A stretch of DNA of 64,000 bases from Ctena decussata (lineage: Eukaryota > Mollusca > Bivalvia > Lucinida > Lucinidae), in the NCBI GenBank assembly GCA_963989385.1, contig OZ022506.1, positions 8,764,841 to 8,828,840 of the forward strand, given 5' to 3'. Position numbers and translations under genes: made by a program. Numbering within the stretch: position 1 is the stretch's first letter; every line of letters starts with the position of its first letter. Positions 45,401 to 53,025 of this stretch are shown in pieces. Under the pieces are notes generated by a model. It worked only from the letters and a program-made list of their open reading frames with translations, searched no databases and was not told the origin of the DNA.

Positions 45401-45496
45401 GGGGCCCGGCGGTAGGCCCTTCTGTTTAGTCATTTTGATATAGAGAAAAGATATCAAAACCATAACAAGCGAAATTAGAATCAGAACAACAGTCAT
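17602..45496 (-). CDS. Cytochrome P450, CYP2-like (gene A), complete, 8 exons
   Basis: Joining 45496-45154, 37845-37617, 31934-31808, 29153-28979, 28560-28424, 24964-24871, 20407-20201 and 17783-17602 gives 1494 nt (497 aa plus stop) with GT-AG introns and matching phases. The family uses heme iron, O2 and CYP-reductase electrons to monooxygenate lipophilic substrates at the ER membrane. Visible hallmarks: N-terminal membrane anchor and proline hinge LPPGPWSLPVLG; helix-C WxxxR (HHWKTSR); helix-I GGSETSSTT; helix-K ExxR (MEIQR); PARF; and heme loop FSVG/PRACLG, split by an intron, with the ligand Cys in the last exon. Length is normal for the family. A TATA-like box lies about 60 bp upstream. 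Substrate and subfamily cannot be told from sequence alone. The 28-kb span is due to intronic mobile elements. Confidence 0.93.
17784..20200 (-). other. P450 A intron 7
   Basis: About 2.4 kb without recognisable exons. Contains an A-rich GAAAA tract at 18394-18436. Confidence 0.7.
20201..20407 (-). CDS. P450 A exon 7
   Basis: Acceptor CTCTTTCAG, donor GTAAGTGG; 207 nt. Encodes PLSVLHSTTKDTELLGYKIP, the FNPARF motif and AFIPFSVG, the first half of the heme-binding loop. Confidence 0.95.
20600..20692 (-). mobile_element. tRNA-derived SINE head
   Basis: Minus strand reads TGGTCAAGTGGT (A-box-like) and, about 40 nt later, GGGTTCGAATTC (B-box-like). There is no full cloverleaf-quality acceptor, so a SINE fragment is preferred to a functional tRNA. 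Confidence 0.5.
20852..21087. repeat. MITE family B, full copy
   Basis: GAGCCGCGACACGACAAAAC at the left and its complement at the right. Arms contain AATGTGGTTGTGCGCCCAGC and CTCAGATCAGCCTGGGCAT; nearly palindromic over 236 bp. Confidence 0.9.
21714..21838 (+). other. Orphan exon-like segment
   Basis: A good acceptor (TTTTTGTTTTTATCAG) precedes a 41-codon frame beginning VEFYDETEAKPGPEGVKLYF and ending ENDNIH-stop, on the strand opposite gene A inside its intron 6. No partner exon and no family recognised. It could be a fragment of a captured gene or chance. Confidence 0.25.
21943..24447. mobile_element. 2.5-kb long-inverted-repeat element
   Basis: The left arm from about 21950 (GGTATCAATAAGGTGGGTTT) reappears inverted ending near 24442. 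The match runs inward for about 900 bp per side (to about 22840 and from about 23530), with few differences. The middle holds diverged CTTGACC-rich repeats related to 40400-42150. No transposase ORF. Lies in intron 6 of P450 gene A and accounts for most of that intron. Confidence 0.88.
24750..24870 (-). repeat. Tandem partial copies of the exon 6 donor junction (gene A)
   Basis: About 60-62 bp downstream of exon 6, and again a further 60 bp on, the minus strand repeats the 3' end of the exon plus donor region in decayed form (versions of GGAAATACAGAGACTGGGAA). The same arrangement exists in gene B. Confidence 0.75.
24871..24964 (-). CDS. P450 A exon 6
   Basis: Acceptor TTTTTTATCAG, donor GTGAGTTT; 94 nt. 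Encodes VLGDKPIVYADRGKLPYVHA and the helix-K ExxR in LMEIQRLGN. Confidence 0.93.
25037..25153. repeat. Small palindromic repeat
   Basis: TAAAACTTGAGTACATTCTC pairs with the downstream GAGATTATACTCAAGTTTTA; inner AAAGCACA/TGTGCTTT arms continue the stem. Confidence 0.7.
25353..25588. repeat. MITE family B, full copy
   Basis: Near-identical in structure to 20852-21087, with GAGCCGCGA and TCGCGGCTC ends. Confidence 0.9.
25801..26250. mobile_element. Repeat family D, copy 1 (hairpin plus palindrome)
   Basis: A strong hairpin at 25815-25936 (TAGTGTCTTTTGATATCAAG with complement) is followed by a second module bounded by TTTATCATGCATC and TGCATGATAAA. Inverted copy at 32350-32810; shortened copy at 49389-49650. 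Confidence 0.8.
26251..26706. repeat. Diverged tandem repeat, intron 5 of P450 A
   Basis: About 190-200-bp imperfect repeats with words ATATGCA-C-GCT, CAGTTGA, TCTCCAGA and GCAAGTTTGA. No coding sequence seen. Confidence 0.4.
26707..26929. repeat. MITE family A, copy 2
   Basis: GGGGCCGTATTCATAAAACG and complementary end; same inner palindrome as the other three copies. Confidence 0.9.
27087..27199. repeat. Near-perfect hairpin
   Basis: Arms 27104-27141 and 27143-27180 (ACTTTGCTTCAAAATGGCTG onward) are complementary over about 38 bp almost without a loop; the pairing continues imperfectly on both sides. Confidence 0.85.
27837..28220. repeat. Palindromic element with CGCGAAAATTACC arms
   Basis: TACCGTATATAAGGTAATTT at the left pairs with ATTACCGCGTATACGGTATA at the right. 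A nested hairpin (28015-28090; CAGTTCTTTCATTAACCTGC and complement) forms the apex. Confidence 0.7.
28424..28560 (-). CDS. P450 A exon 5
   Basis: Acceptor CATATTTCAG, donor GTCAGTTA; 137 nt. Encodes NMLRIIQDLLIGGSETSSTT, the oxygen-activating helix I, and ends QQEIDE. Confidence 0.94.
28979..29153 (-). CDS. P450 A exon 4
   Basis: Acceptor TTTACGCAG, donor GTAACTTT; 175 nt. Encodes VDDGDIEREKLAETINNFML and DFIDQYIRVSHDDKEES, the helix G region typical of CYP2 proteins. Confidence 0.93.
29495..30200. repeat. Tandem repeat, about 155-bp unit
   Basis: ACTCAATATTGATGATGGCT recurs at about 29706, 29865 and 30018, each followed by TTGAGAT-TACTCTTCCAGAT. The block opens with GAGGCCCTGAATCGCTCACC. 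Confidence 0.8.
30369..30410. repeat. (GA)n microsatellite
   Basis: About 20 GA units; long frames through it are repeat artefacts. Confidence 0.95.
30535..31445. repeat. Tandem repeat bounded by AGCTCGCCTG / CAGGCGAGCT
   Basis: At least four units of about 150 bp, each with GACCT-TAGGTCATG-C-GGGG-TGGGGATG and AACTTTAACGTAAAA, follow the CAGGCGAGCTAAAA at 30650. The block closes with GCCGACGCC repeats and CAGGCGAGCTAAAA at 31430-31443. Confidence 0.75.
31808..31934 (-). CDS. P450 A exon 3
   Basis: Acceptor GTCTGTCTTTCAG, donor GTAAATTG; 127 nt. Encodes YEYDDPRFEMVQKFTGSFVS and INFFPGWIARLMSTK. No long open frame marks it, but phase and the DDPRF motif place it between exons 2 and 4. Confidence 0.9.
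31955..32163. repeat. MITE family B copy 20 bp from exon 3 acceptor
   Basis: GAGCCGCGACACGACAAAAC end at 31955; the exon 3 boundary is at 31934. The polypyrimidine tract of the acceptor is squeezed between the MITE and the exon. Confidence 0.85.
32350..32810. mobile_element. Repeat family D, copy 2 (inverted)
   Basis: Same two modules as 25801-26250 in reverse order and orientation, ending ACATGGTATTCTCTATAT. Confidence 0.8.
32811..34380 (-). other. P450 A intron 2, unassigned part
   Basis: Poly-T run at 33127-33166; a copy of the dispersed coding-like cassette (AGGAACATGGGCCATACT) near 33905-33990. No exon seen. Confidence 0.5.
34381..36743. mobile_element. TIR element GTCACCCGACGT...ACGTCGGGTGAC
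   Basis: Terminal inverted repeats of 12 bp at 34381-34392 and 36732-36743. Interior includes a CGTC run (34430-34460), a nested repeat opening TTTTAGCTCGCCTATACG (35640), and three 160-170-bp units with GGTCACACTCACTTT at about 35880-36240. No transposase ORF; non-autonomous. Confidence 0.75.
36901..37565. mobile_element. Fold-back element with 215-bp arms
   Basis: CAGTATCCGAACGCTCTG at 36901 and its complement at 37565 start arms that match for about 215 bp (to 37117 and from 37353). The arms contain TTTTCATAGCGTCGAATCGA and CTTTATTGCCCTGTACAATG. Ends 51 bp from exon 2 of P450 A. Confidence 0.85.
37617..37845 (-). CDS. P450 A exon 2
   Basis: Acceptor CTCATTATAG, donor GTATACAG; 229 nt. 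Encodes VVFQGYNHHWKTSRKFTLQT with the helix-C WxxxR, then LKDFGVGKTSIEGKI and LGIVIGQR. Confidence 0.94.
37846..39109 (-). other. P450 A intron 1, unassigned part
   Basis: A local inverted repeat lies around 38000-38085 (ATACGCAGGTG...CACCTGCGTAT). Nothing else recognised. Confidence 0.45.
39110..40022. mobile_element. Composite repeat with CGCTGGCGCGTCGCCGTAAA arms
   Basis: 39120-39240 and 39917-40022 are related direct copies, and 39847-40022 is itself palindromic (GGGGATAACTGTA...TACAGTTATCCCC). Between them, 39281-39736 matches 51417-51871 almost throughout. Confidence 0.7.
40130..40330 (+). mobile_element. tRNA-derived SINE with CATC tail
   Basis: A B-box-like TTGGGTTCGGGCCTC at 40165 with an upstream tRNA-like arm, followed by a body and a (CATC)n tail at 40299-40327. 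Confidence 0.5.
40400..42150. repeat. CTTGACC-rich tandem repeat, about 450-bp unit
   Basis: Four units marked by GTACTCGAGTAC-like words at about 40485, 40943, 41374 and 41834, each followed by TACCAAGTTTCAA and GGTTCTGGAGAAGAAGATTT. Related to the middle of the 21.9-24.4-kb inverted repeat. Confidence 0.8.
42456..44714. mobile_element. 2.3-kb TIR element with CGGAT-rich arms
   Basis: Termini GCCCCAGTCACACACACACA and TGTGTGTGTGACTGGGGC. Arms of about 390 bp (42741-43130 and 44330-44714) full of CGGATACGGATAG words are inverted copies. The 1.2-kb middle carries an open minus-strand frame of 82 codons. Lies in intron 1 of P450 A. Confidence 0.82.
43857..44105 (-). pseudogene. Coding-like fragment inside the TIR element
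   Basis: An 82-codon frame containing EHCTHSNEGTWTILREFGYA and SDPDMIWLRKPEKA. Decayed relatives are found at 10790-10950, 43545-43640, 44225-44340 and 33895-33990, so it belongs to a repeat. Family not recognised. Confidence 0.35.
44757..44812. repeat. Dispersed hairpin GCAAACAGTGCAGATCC
   Basis: Short inverted repeat around CAGACGCAGTCTG flanked by CAAACAGTG and CACTATTTG; relative of 8871, 12905 and 32220. Confidence 0.6.
44900..45135. repeat. MITE family B copy 18 bp from exon 1 donor
   Basis: GAGCCGCGACATGACAAAAC and GTCCCGTCGCGGCTC ends. The exon 1 boundary is at 45154, so only 18 nt of intron separates donor and MITE. Confidence 0.9.
45154..45496 (-). CDS. P450 A exon 1
   Basis: Begins MTVVLILISLVMVLISFLYI, a single membrane anchor, then LPPGPWSLPVLGS and ends at FEALTRNGG with donor GTATTATT. 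The ATG is the only one compatible with the anchor. Gene B shows no counterpart in this window. Confidence 0.94.
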
Positions 45497-45555
45497 TTCT
45501 CCAACTCCGTCCGTTAAATGGTTTACAGCCCAACATCGGGGTGAGTTTTATTCAG

Positions 45556-45562
45556 TTTTATA
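45556..45562 (-). promoter_or_regulatory. TATA-like box of P450 A
   Basis: TATAAAA on the minus strand, about 60 bp before the ATG. It sits at the edge of the tandem repeat block that starts at about 45565, so part of the core promoter may derive from repeat sequence. Confidence 0.45.
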
Positions 45563-45564
45563 CC

Positions 45565-46600
45565 TCGCCGACAAAGCGAGCTTTGTCTTGCGAAACTGTG
45601 TATTATGCAATACACAAATAGTACAGTATCGCATGTCAAAATGTGTAATTTGATCATTTTTGTCGAGCCCGCTTGCGTTGAGTGAGACACTGTGTTACAA
45701 TGTCAGTTCGGTGTATGTCCGTGCGTGCGTTAGTGCGTGCGTGCGTGCGTGCGTCCGTCCGGATTTGTCCGGGCCATAACTTCTATATTTATGGATGGAT
45801 TTCACAATAATTTGGCACAGTTGTTCTCCTTGATGAGTAGAAAGTGCCGTTTGAAACATTTGTTCATGTAGGTCCAAGGTCAAGGTCACACTTGAAGGTC
45901 AAATGATAAAATGGCCATAAATTGAGCTTGTCCGAGCCATAACTTCTATATTTACGGATGGACTTCAAAATAATTTGGCACAGTTGTTCTCCTTGATAAG
46001 TAGAAGTGCCATTTGAAACATTTGTTCATGTAGGTCCAAAGTCAAGGTCACACTTGAAAGTCAAATAATAAAATGGCCATAAATTGAGCTTGTCCGATCC
46101 ATCACCTCTAGATTTACGGATGGATTTCAAAATAATTTGGCACAATAGTTCTCCTTGATGAGTAGAAGTGTCATTTGAAACATTTGTTCAGGTAGGTCCA
46201 AGGTCAAGGTCATACTTGAAGGTCAAATGATAAAATGGCCATAATTTGAGCTTGTCTGAGCCACAACTTCAACATTGACGAATGGATTTCAAAATAATTT
46301 GGCACAATTGTTCTCCTTGATGAGTAGAAGTTCCATTTGGAACATTTGTTCAAGTAGGTCCAAGGTCAAGGTCACACTTGAAGGTCAAATGATAAAATGG
46401 TCATAAATTGAGCTTGTCCGAGCCATTGCTTCTACATTTACGGATGGATTTCAAAAGAATTTGGCACAATTGTTCTTCTTGATGAGTGGAAGTGTCAAGT
46501 GACATATGTGTTTGGGTAAGTCCAAGGTCAAGGTAACACTTGAAGGTCAGATATTGTAATTTTCATAAATTGAGCTTGTCTGGGTCGTCACTTCTACTTA
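45565..46600. repeat. 162-bp tandem repeat, five to six units
   Basis: GAGCTTGTCCGAGCCAT-type words start at 45924, 46086, 46248, 46410 and 46572, exactly 162 bp apart, with a diverged first unit at about 45762. Each unit contains GGTCCAAGGTCAAGGTCACA. The block opens with CTCGCCGACAAAGCGAGC and a CGTG/CGTC run. Confidence 0.92.
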
Positions 46601-46853
46601 TTTTCCTTTGTGAAAATTTGAAAAAAAAGAAGAAAATGCTGGCTAAGCATGATGTTGTTTGGCTTCTTTCTAGAGTGAAGCAGTTACTTAGTCTTGACAT
46701 TCTTATAGGCCACTATAGCAAACAGCGGGCTCGACCAGTTGTCCCTGGACAACCTTCTAGTTTCCCCTGCATGTTTGTGTTACTTTTCTATCGTCTTGCG
46801 TATATTATATTATATGTTTATGTGTATGCTCTACTACTTTGAAGAAAAATAAA

Positions 46854-46889
46854 ATATCTATCTATCTATCTAGCTATCTAGCTATCTAG

Positions 46890-46924
<35 letters not shown>
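46854..46924. repeat. (TATC)n microsatellite
   Basis: About 17 TATC/TAGC units. Confidence 0.95.
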
Positions 46925-46940
46925 GTCTAAACAGAAATCT

Positions 46941-47190
46941 GAGCCGCAACATGACAAAACTAATAAAGTGGCAGGTGCGCCAAACGTAGACTCAGATCAG
47001 CCTAGGCATACGCCCGGTCTGATCAGAGTCTTCGCTGTCGACATGGATCTAGCTTAGACCCTTAGCTACCCTTAAAGTGCAATGTGTGTTGTGAAGACTC
47101 TGATCAGACTGGGCGGATGCCAAGGTTGAGCTGAGTCTTCGTGTGGCGAACATGTACATGCAATTTGGTTTGTTTTATCATGTCGCGGCT
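46941..47190. repeat. MITE family B, diverged copy
   Basis: GAGCCGCAACATGACAAAAC and TCATGTCGCGGCT ends. Confidence 0.85.
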
Positions 47191-47268
47191 AATTATTTTT
47201 ATTGTTTCCCTGCTCGCATCAGTAGTCTATTGATTCTTGTATATTTGTGTAACGAAAAGCCAACATCA

Positions 47269-47477
47269 GGGGCCGTATTCATAAAACGACTTAAGTCGTT
47301 GCTATGTTGTTGCTAAGGCCAAATTTCTATGAAGGAGATTCTCTACAACTATGAAATTTGCTCTGGAGGAACAGCCTGAAAAAGACTGTGCCTCCAGTTG
47401 TAGGGAATCTCCTTCATAGAAATTCAGCCTTAGCAACAGCATAGTAACCACTTAAGTCTTTTTATGAATACGGCCCC
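47269..47477. repeat. MITE family A, copy 3
   Basis: GGGGCCGTATTCATAAAACG and complementary end; part of the inner arm is missing on the right side. Confidence 0.9.
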
Positions 47478-47485
47478 TGATCTCA

Positions 47486-47765
47486 GACTGCGCATAACCA
47501 CAGGTAGTTCTGTCTTCACTGCTACATAAGTCAGAGGTCCTGGGTTCGAAACCCGGTCTGGCCACATACTTTCGTTTCTCCTTCCGCTGATTCAAGAAGG
47601 GCAGTTGTCAGTTACTGGCGAAAGTATGTGCACTTAGTACTGGTTAACCGCTTAGGAGGTCCAAGCCTGCCCAGGAATAGTGTGGTTAGGGTAACTGACC
47701 GTCCCGACATGACCATAGTTGTTTACCGTGGACGTTAAGCATCAAGTCAAGTCAAGTCTGTCTTC
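47486..47765 (+). mobile_element. tRNA-derived SINE
   Basis: tRNA-like head with a strong B box (GGGTTCGAAACCC at 47531), body with GGTAACTGACCGTCCCGACA and a CAAGT tail. The body reappears without the head at 50065-50250. Confidence 0.75.
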
Positions 47766-47859
47766 ACAATGTAAAATAAAAAGTGAGAATAACAGCGCAC
47801 AAAGATACGCAGCCCTGGGATAATATAACATTATCGTGTCTGAAGTAGCATTCCCAGTA

Positions 47860-47950
47860 GGTACATAACGTCGTAAGACGTCGCATCGACGTCAATGTGA
47901 TGTCATGACGCTACAATGGCGTCAGTATGACATCATCTTGACTTAATGCA
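47860..47950. repeat. GACGTC-rich repeat
   Basis: GTAAGACGTCGCATCGACGTC and similar words, as at 1800-1990. Confidence 0.55.
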
Positions 47951-48339
47951 CCTGCTAGCATTAATTTACACTGCTATATCATTCTTCAAAGAGCTCTTAC
48001 TCCTCATATAATGATACTCTTGCCGAAACGATATGCAAAAGACGAAAGATGAGGAGAGACTCTTTAGTAAATGAACCAAGACAGTAGGCAAAACGTTTCA
48101 TGTTCTAGCCTTCACTACCCTATAAACAGGACAGAATACTATAAGAAAGAAACAGAAAAGTTATAACTATTACAAATATTAAAGCATATGATTTCTACAC
48201 CATAACTGAATATGAAATAGTATTGTTAATTTTTGCTAATGATACTAAAATATCTTTAAACACTCTTTGACTTCATTTTCGGTGGCAGCCAGAAAAAAGG
48301 TTATAAAACCGTTTAGCTGGTGATAAGGCTATTAAAGAA

Positions 48340-48783
48340 TTAACACAAAACATTAACTCCAAATCTAGATATCATAGTTTCCCATAATTTATTCCGGAAA
48401 TCTTCGCTCGTTGTGCAGAACAAGAATATATGCTCTGTAAGGGTCTGGCTTAACTCACCACAGGGACGACAAATCATACAATTTTTACCACTGAACATTA
48501 AACCCAAGAGACGAATAGCTAACTGTGTGGTCATACGATTTTTATGACATAAGGTTATCTACTGAATAACAGCGACGCCATATTGTAAAACTTAAAGTGT
48601 CATGCACTACTTGTGTCTTTTACTTGTGATGTTACCATTTTAGAACATTTTTAAATATTTCACTGACAGGAGATTATGTCTGAAGTTTTGTGTGCCAGCT
48701 TTTGGTTCATGACATCTTCTAGCTTTATATGGCTATAACATTTGGGTGAAGATGGTTGGGTGGGTGGGTGGTATGTGTGTTGA

Positions 48784-48818
<35 letters not shown>

Positions 48819-49390
48819 GTAATATGTAAATCAGTCCTGCTGTTTATCATATAAAATATACGGTGTATCCGAACTATGAATATCCATAAATCGACTCAAA
48901 GGCTTCCGTTTTCTTTTGCAAAATGTATTGATTCTCTTAAGATAAAGGATGCCATTAAGCAACCAAGACGTTTTTGAAAGCCACCCTGAAGAGGATGTAA
49001 AGGTGGCTGTATATTATCAAACAACTGAGTGCGAGTAAGCAAAATCCGTCCAAACACTTTAAGAATGTCGGAGGAGAGAGTTATCGCTCTGTAATTATCA
49101 GGATCATCCTTCCTTTTATTACCCCACTTAAATAACGTGATAAGGACGCCCTTTTTCAAATCATCGGGTGCATATCACAATTTAAGCATTGCACTAAACA
49201 AATTTGCAAGTAAGTGAATTAAGGTTTGACCTCCGAATTCAATATGTTCGTAAGAAATACTATCTTCGCCCGCAGCCTTACCTCTTTTACCTAACTGAAC
49301 AGCAGACTGGACTTGCTCCGCACTTATAAGCGGAGTTTGCTCGGCTTGCACTTTGTGTTCAATGTTTGTCCGTGCTCTTTGCTCCGTTTT
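48340..49390 (-). pseudogene. Decayed LINE reverse-transcriptase fragment
   Basis: Minus-strand frames preserve GKAAGEDSISYEHI, an RT fingers segment LFKWGNKRKDDPDNYRAITL, LHPLQGGFQKR, and a C-terminal CMICRPCGELSQTLTEHIFL zinc-like motif. The region with the catalytic YxDD box is missing between them, and a (GT)n run at 48789-48814 lies in the gap. Dead remnant, distinct from the LINE at 3.4-8.9 kb. Confidence 0.7.
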
Positions 49391-49650
49391 TTATCATGCA
49401 TCTGCTACAAACTTGCACCTGATACCAGGAATATGATAACATAATGTGATATCATGTCACTTTAGAACGGTGCTTCTAATGGTGCATGATGAATAGAAAA
49501 CCATGTACACGTAAGTGTCGTTTGTTATCCAGTAATTAGGCTCGACCAGAAACAAATCGGACTGGCCCGGCAAGCCTCGCCATTCATATTCTGTCCCTGG
49601 TCTCGCCTCATAAACTTAATATCAAAAGACACTAGCATTGTATTTTCTAT
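49389..49650. mobile_element. Repeat family D, shortened copy 3
   Basis: TTTATCATGCATCTGCTACA start and the AACTTAATATCAAAAGACAC hairpin arm are present, but about 200 bp of the middle are deleted compared with 25801-26250. Confidence 0.75.
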
Positions 49651-49817
49651 TTTCGTTTTCGTGGCAGGCCCTGAATAATGTAATCTGTGCATTAAACGAC
49701 CTGTTTGGATAGATCAAAAAACGTAATTGATGGTCAAATATAAACGTTTTCGGTTGATTTGTTGTTTTGGTTTACAGCTCCTTGAGACAGTATTACAGTC
49801 TATGTCGAGCCGTTTCC

Positions 49818-49820
<3 letters not shown>

Positions 49821-49867
<47 letters not shown>

Positions 49868-49880
49868 AGAGAGAGAGATT
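49821..49880. repeat. (GA)n microsatellite
   Basis: About 28 GA units with one GGG interruption. Confidence 0.95.
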
Positions 49881-50064
49881 CAAACCACACCCGCACCTAC
49901 ACTAACACAGAAAGTCTTTGCCTTACTATTATGCAAACTTGACAGGCGCCCCGGCACTAGGTTTACCCGGCCCCATCGCACGAGCCAACCAAAGACATCC
50001 CCTTTCACTTAGATATTAGGATATTTGGGTAAAATCTTTGAAAACAACCCCTCTTACATGTCAT

Positions 50065-50250
50065 CGGCAGCAGAAGGGCAGTTGTCAGTTACCGGCGAAA
50101 GTATGTTCACTTAGTACTGGTTAACGCCTCAGGAGTGCTAAGCCTGCCCAGGGATAGTGTAGTTAGGGTAACTGACCGTCCCGACATGACCATAGCTGTT
50201 TACCGTGGGCGTAAAGCAACAAACCAACAACGACAACAACAACAAATCTT
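50065..50250 (+). mobile_element. SINE body fragment
   Basis: Matches the body of the SINE at 47486-47765 (GGGCAGTTGTCAGTTACCGG, GGTAACTGACCGTCCCGACA) and ends in CAACAA repeats. Confidence 0.7.
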
Positions 50251-50394
50251 ATGTCCGCTTGGTAGTGGTCTTCTAGCATTATTGTCAGTTATTTAGCTGC
50301 CCGCTGTGCTTTTCATTTTAGTTTGTAATTTGAAACAGTAAATGGTTAAATTAACACATAAAACAAAGAAACCACAGCAGATATACCGCGCCGG

Positions 50395-50465
50395 AAGGGT
50401 CAGTAGTAGATCACTGGAGAGCTTTTAGTTCTACTGGATTCAAATCCACTCCCTCTGCTGCATTA
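50395..50465 (+). other. tRNA-like sequence
   Basis: Contains a B-box-like GGATTCAAATCC and a plausible T-arm, but the acceptor stem is poor. Likely SINE head or pseudo-tRNA. Confidence 0.35.
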
Positions 50466-50632
50466 AATCTGTTTCAGCCCCCCCAACCCTAACCCCTCCC
50501 CCCCCCACACACACATCCTAAACACGCAGACTAGTAAGTTATAACTACCGTTCCAAAGCTATTGTTGTGGTGTTCTATTAATGTTATTTATTTGTCAGCT
50601 TTTTGTCAGTATACGATTTTTTATACAATACT

Positions 50633-50855
50633 GGGGCCGTATTCCTTAAACAACTTAAGTGGTTGCTATGCTGTTGCTAAGGCTAAATCTATATGAAGGA
50701 GATTTCCTACAACTATGAAATTTGCTCTGGAGGAACAGTCTTTCTCAGACTGTTCCTCCAGAGCAAATTTCATAGTTGTAGGGAATCTCCTTTATAGATA
50801 TTTAGCCTTAGCAACCGCATAGCAACGACTTAAGTTGTTTTATGAATACGGCCCC
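50633..50855. repeat. MITE family A, copy 4
   Basis: GGGGCCGTATTCCTTAAACA and complementary end; inner palindrome intact. Confidence 0.9.
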
Positions 50856-50877
50856 AGATGACTCTCGTTATCTCAAA

Positions 50878-51060
50878 CACTGATAATTCCTTCTTATATC
50901 AAAGAATATACTTTGGACATCCCATCTTTCTTTACGTTTCAGCCCCTGCTATCTCAAACTACTGCTATCTCAAAGTAAATTTTCTGAGACCAGAAAATTT
51001 ACTTTGAGATATCAATAGTTTGAAATGAACTTCGACTTTTGAGATATGGAGAGTTGATCG
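50878..51060. repeat. Palindromic repeat
   Basis: Core AGTAAATTTTCTGAGACCAG with its complement; outer arms CTCTCGTTATCTCAA and TTGAGATATGGAGAG. Confidence 0.65.
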
Positions 51061-51416
51061 TAGTTAGGATAGAATGTGATAGAATGGCTCTTGTTTATCT
51101 GTTTAAACTTGTATATACAGTACATATATATTTTTTTATGTATTTTATTCGTTTAATGGGTTACAGGGCGCCACGTGGTAGACTAGTCGTATGGCTAAAT
51201 GTGTTTAACCCTCTTTAAAAAAGTAAGTAAATAGCCTCGCGACTGTCCGCTTGGAAAGAGCTGGCCTCTTTGCATTTCGCTTGTCTTGTTTTGCTTTGGG
51301 TGCAGTCTTCATTGTTTTCCTTTCCCATTTTGGGGTTTAGGGCGGTATCTAGAAAACGACAGTGTCGGTTCCCAATCACTGCATCTCCTCGTTGTTATAT
51401 CTGTGACAATGTTTGA

Positions 51417-51871
51417 AATTTCAACCTTGTGGAGGGTGGCGTTGATGTCACGAAACGTGAAATGAAAGTGACGTCATAAAATTTGCACGTAAAGTTAATT
51501 GCATTTTCGCGCACAGACTAATAAATTTTCAAAGCGTCACCTGAAAAGAGTGATTTAGCATATCTTACGGCGTGTTTAATTTTCTTCATCTACACTTTTT
51601 TTTAAAGAATTTTCGCATTTTAGATCTTTGAAAAGCGATGAGCTACGAACCAGAGTTACAAAGGTTTATCCAGGTAGTATGTAAACTGTATCCAATCAGT
51701 GAAATGAAAACAAAAAATCGGGTTGGTGTGAATTGTGTTTGCTTTTGCAGTTAACCATAGCGCTATTTCTTTGAGCTTCCCGAAATCTATTCTAGAAGCG
51801 CTTATGAATACGAACATGTTAAAAACAAAATTTCCGATTTTCGGCGCTATAAGGCTGAAAATGTCTGGGCC
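51417..51871. repeat. 455-bp dispersed repeat, second copy
   Basis: Matches 39281-39736 along its length: ACGTGAAATGAAAGTGACGT, GCGTCACCTGAAAAGAGTGA, AACAAAATTTCCGATTTTCG. Confidence 0.85.
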
Positions 51872-51976
51872 TGTCACTTAATTGCACAATATTTTGTATT
51901 TCCTTGCAATTCTGTTGTTTCGGGAAGTAACAAAAATATGTTGTACTCTTCAAACATGCTCTTTTGAATAACTATA

Positions 51977-52660
51977 TACCGTACATTTTTTATCCTTAAA
52001 GAAAACAACTAAAACGAATATGCAAGACGAAAATATGCAAGAAGATGTAATAACATTAATTTTAATCAGTAACAGATAACATGTACCGTACATTTTTTAT
52101 CCTTAATAAGAAAACAACTAAAACGAATATGCAAGAAGAAAATACATGTGTGCAAGAACATGTAATAACATTAATTGTAATCAGCAACAGATATAATGTA
52201 CCGTACATTTTTTATCCTTAATAAAGAAAACAACTAAAACGAATATGCAAGAAGATAATACATGTGTGCAAGAAGATGTAATAACATTAATTTTAATCAG
52301 TAACAGATAACATGTACCGTACATTTTTTATCCTTAATAAAGAAAACAACTAAAACGAATATGCAAGAAGAAAATACACGTGTGCAAGAAGATGTAATAA
52401 CATTAATATTAAACAGTAACAGATATAATGTACCTTCCATTTTTATCCTTAATAAAGAAAAAAACTATAACGAATATGCAAGAAGAAAATACATGTATGC
52501 AAGAAGATGTAATAACATTAATTTTAATCAGTAACATATATAATGTACCGTGCATTTTATCCTTAATACAGAAAAAAAAATATAACGAATATGCAAGAAG
52601 AAAATACATGTATGCAAGAAGATATAATAACATTAATTTTAATCAGTAACAGATAGCATG
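51977..52660. repeat. 115-bp tandem repeat, six units
   Basis: GTACATTTTTTATCC words at 51981, 52088, 52203 and 52319, with diverged ones at about 52435 and 52549. Each unit contains ATAACGAATATGCAAGAAGA-like sequence and ATGTAATAACATTAATTTTA. Apparent proteins on either strand are repeat artefacts. Confidence 0.92.
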
Positions 52661-52689
52661 TACATGAACAAACATAACTAGCATATACA

Positions 52690-53015
52690 AGTACATGAAA
52701 CAAGTAAACCAATAACTGTCACTATTAAGTGTGCTTCGTCCGGCGATGTCAAAATACATGCTGCTAAAATGGTTGCATCTGATCAGACCACTCATTTAGC
52801 AGTGCCAACTATACTTTATGCTCATGCACTTCTGATCGTTATGATACCCAGCCGATTATAAGATTGATTTCCCTTCCAAAACATTCCCCAAAATTTAAAT
52901 CCGCCACAAAAGACGGACGCAGATTTTTGGATATGTTTTTGGATGCAAAAATCATTTTTAAGGAGAACTAGACATTACTGGCTTAGATATTTGAAGACAC
53001 TGTTAGTCATTCCAG
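52690..53015. repeat. Dispersed repeat related to 17010-17345
   Basis: Same ordered blocks as 17010-17345, including CACAAAAGACGGACGCAGAT and ACTGGCTTAGATATTTGAAG. Confidence 0.55.
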
Positions 53016-53025
53016 AGAAGAACAA

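Noticed and set aside
45924..46600. CRISPR-like array of regular repeats
   Set aside because: The whole 162-bp unit is repeated with no unique spacers, in a eukaryotic genome.
47486..47580. Functional tRNA gene
   Set aside because: A strong B box is present but the sequence continues into a SINE body that recurs at 50065; a tRNA-derived SINE is the better reading.
52409..52649. Antiparallel frames of 73-74 codons
   Set aside because: Both are translations of the 115-bp tandem repeat.
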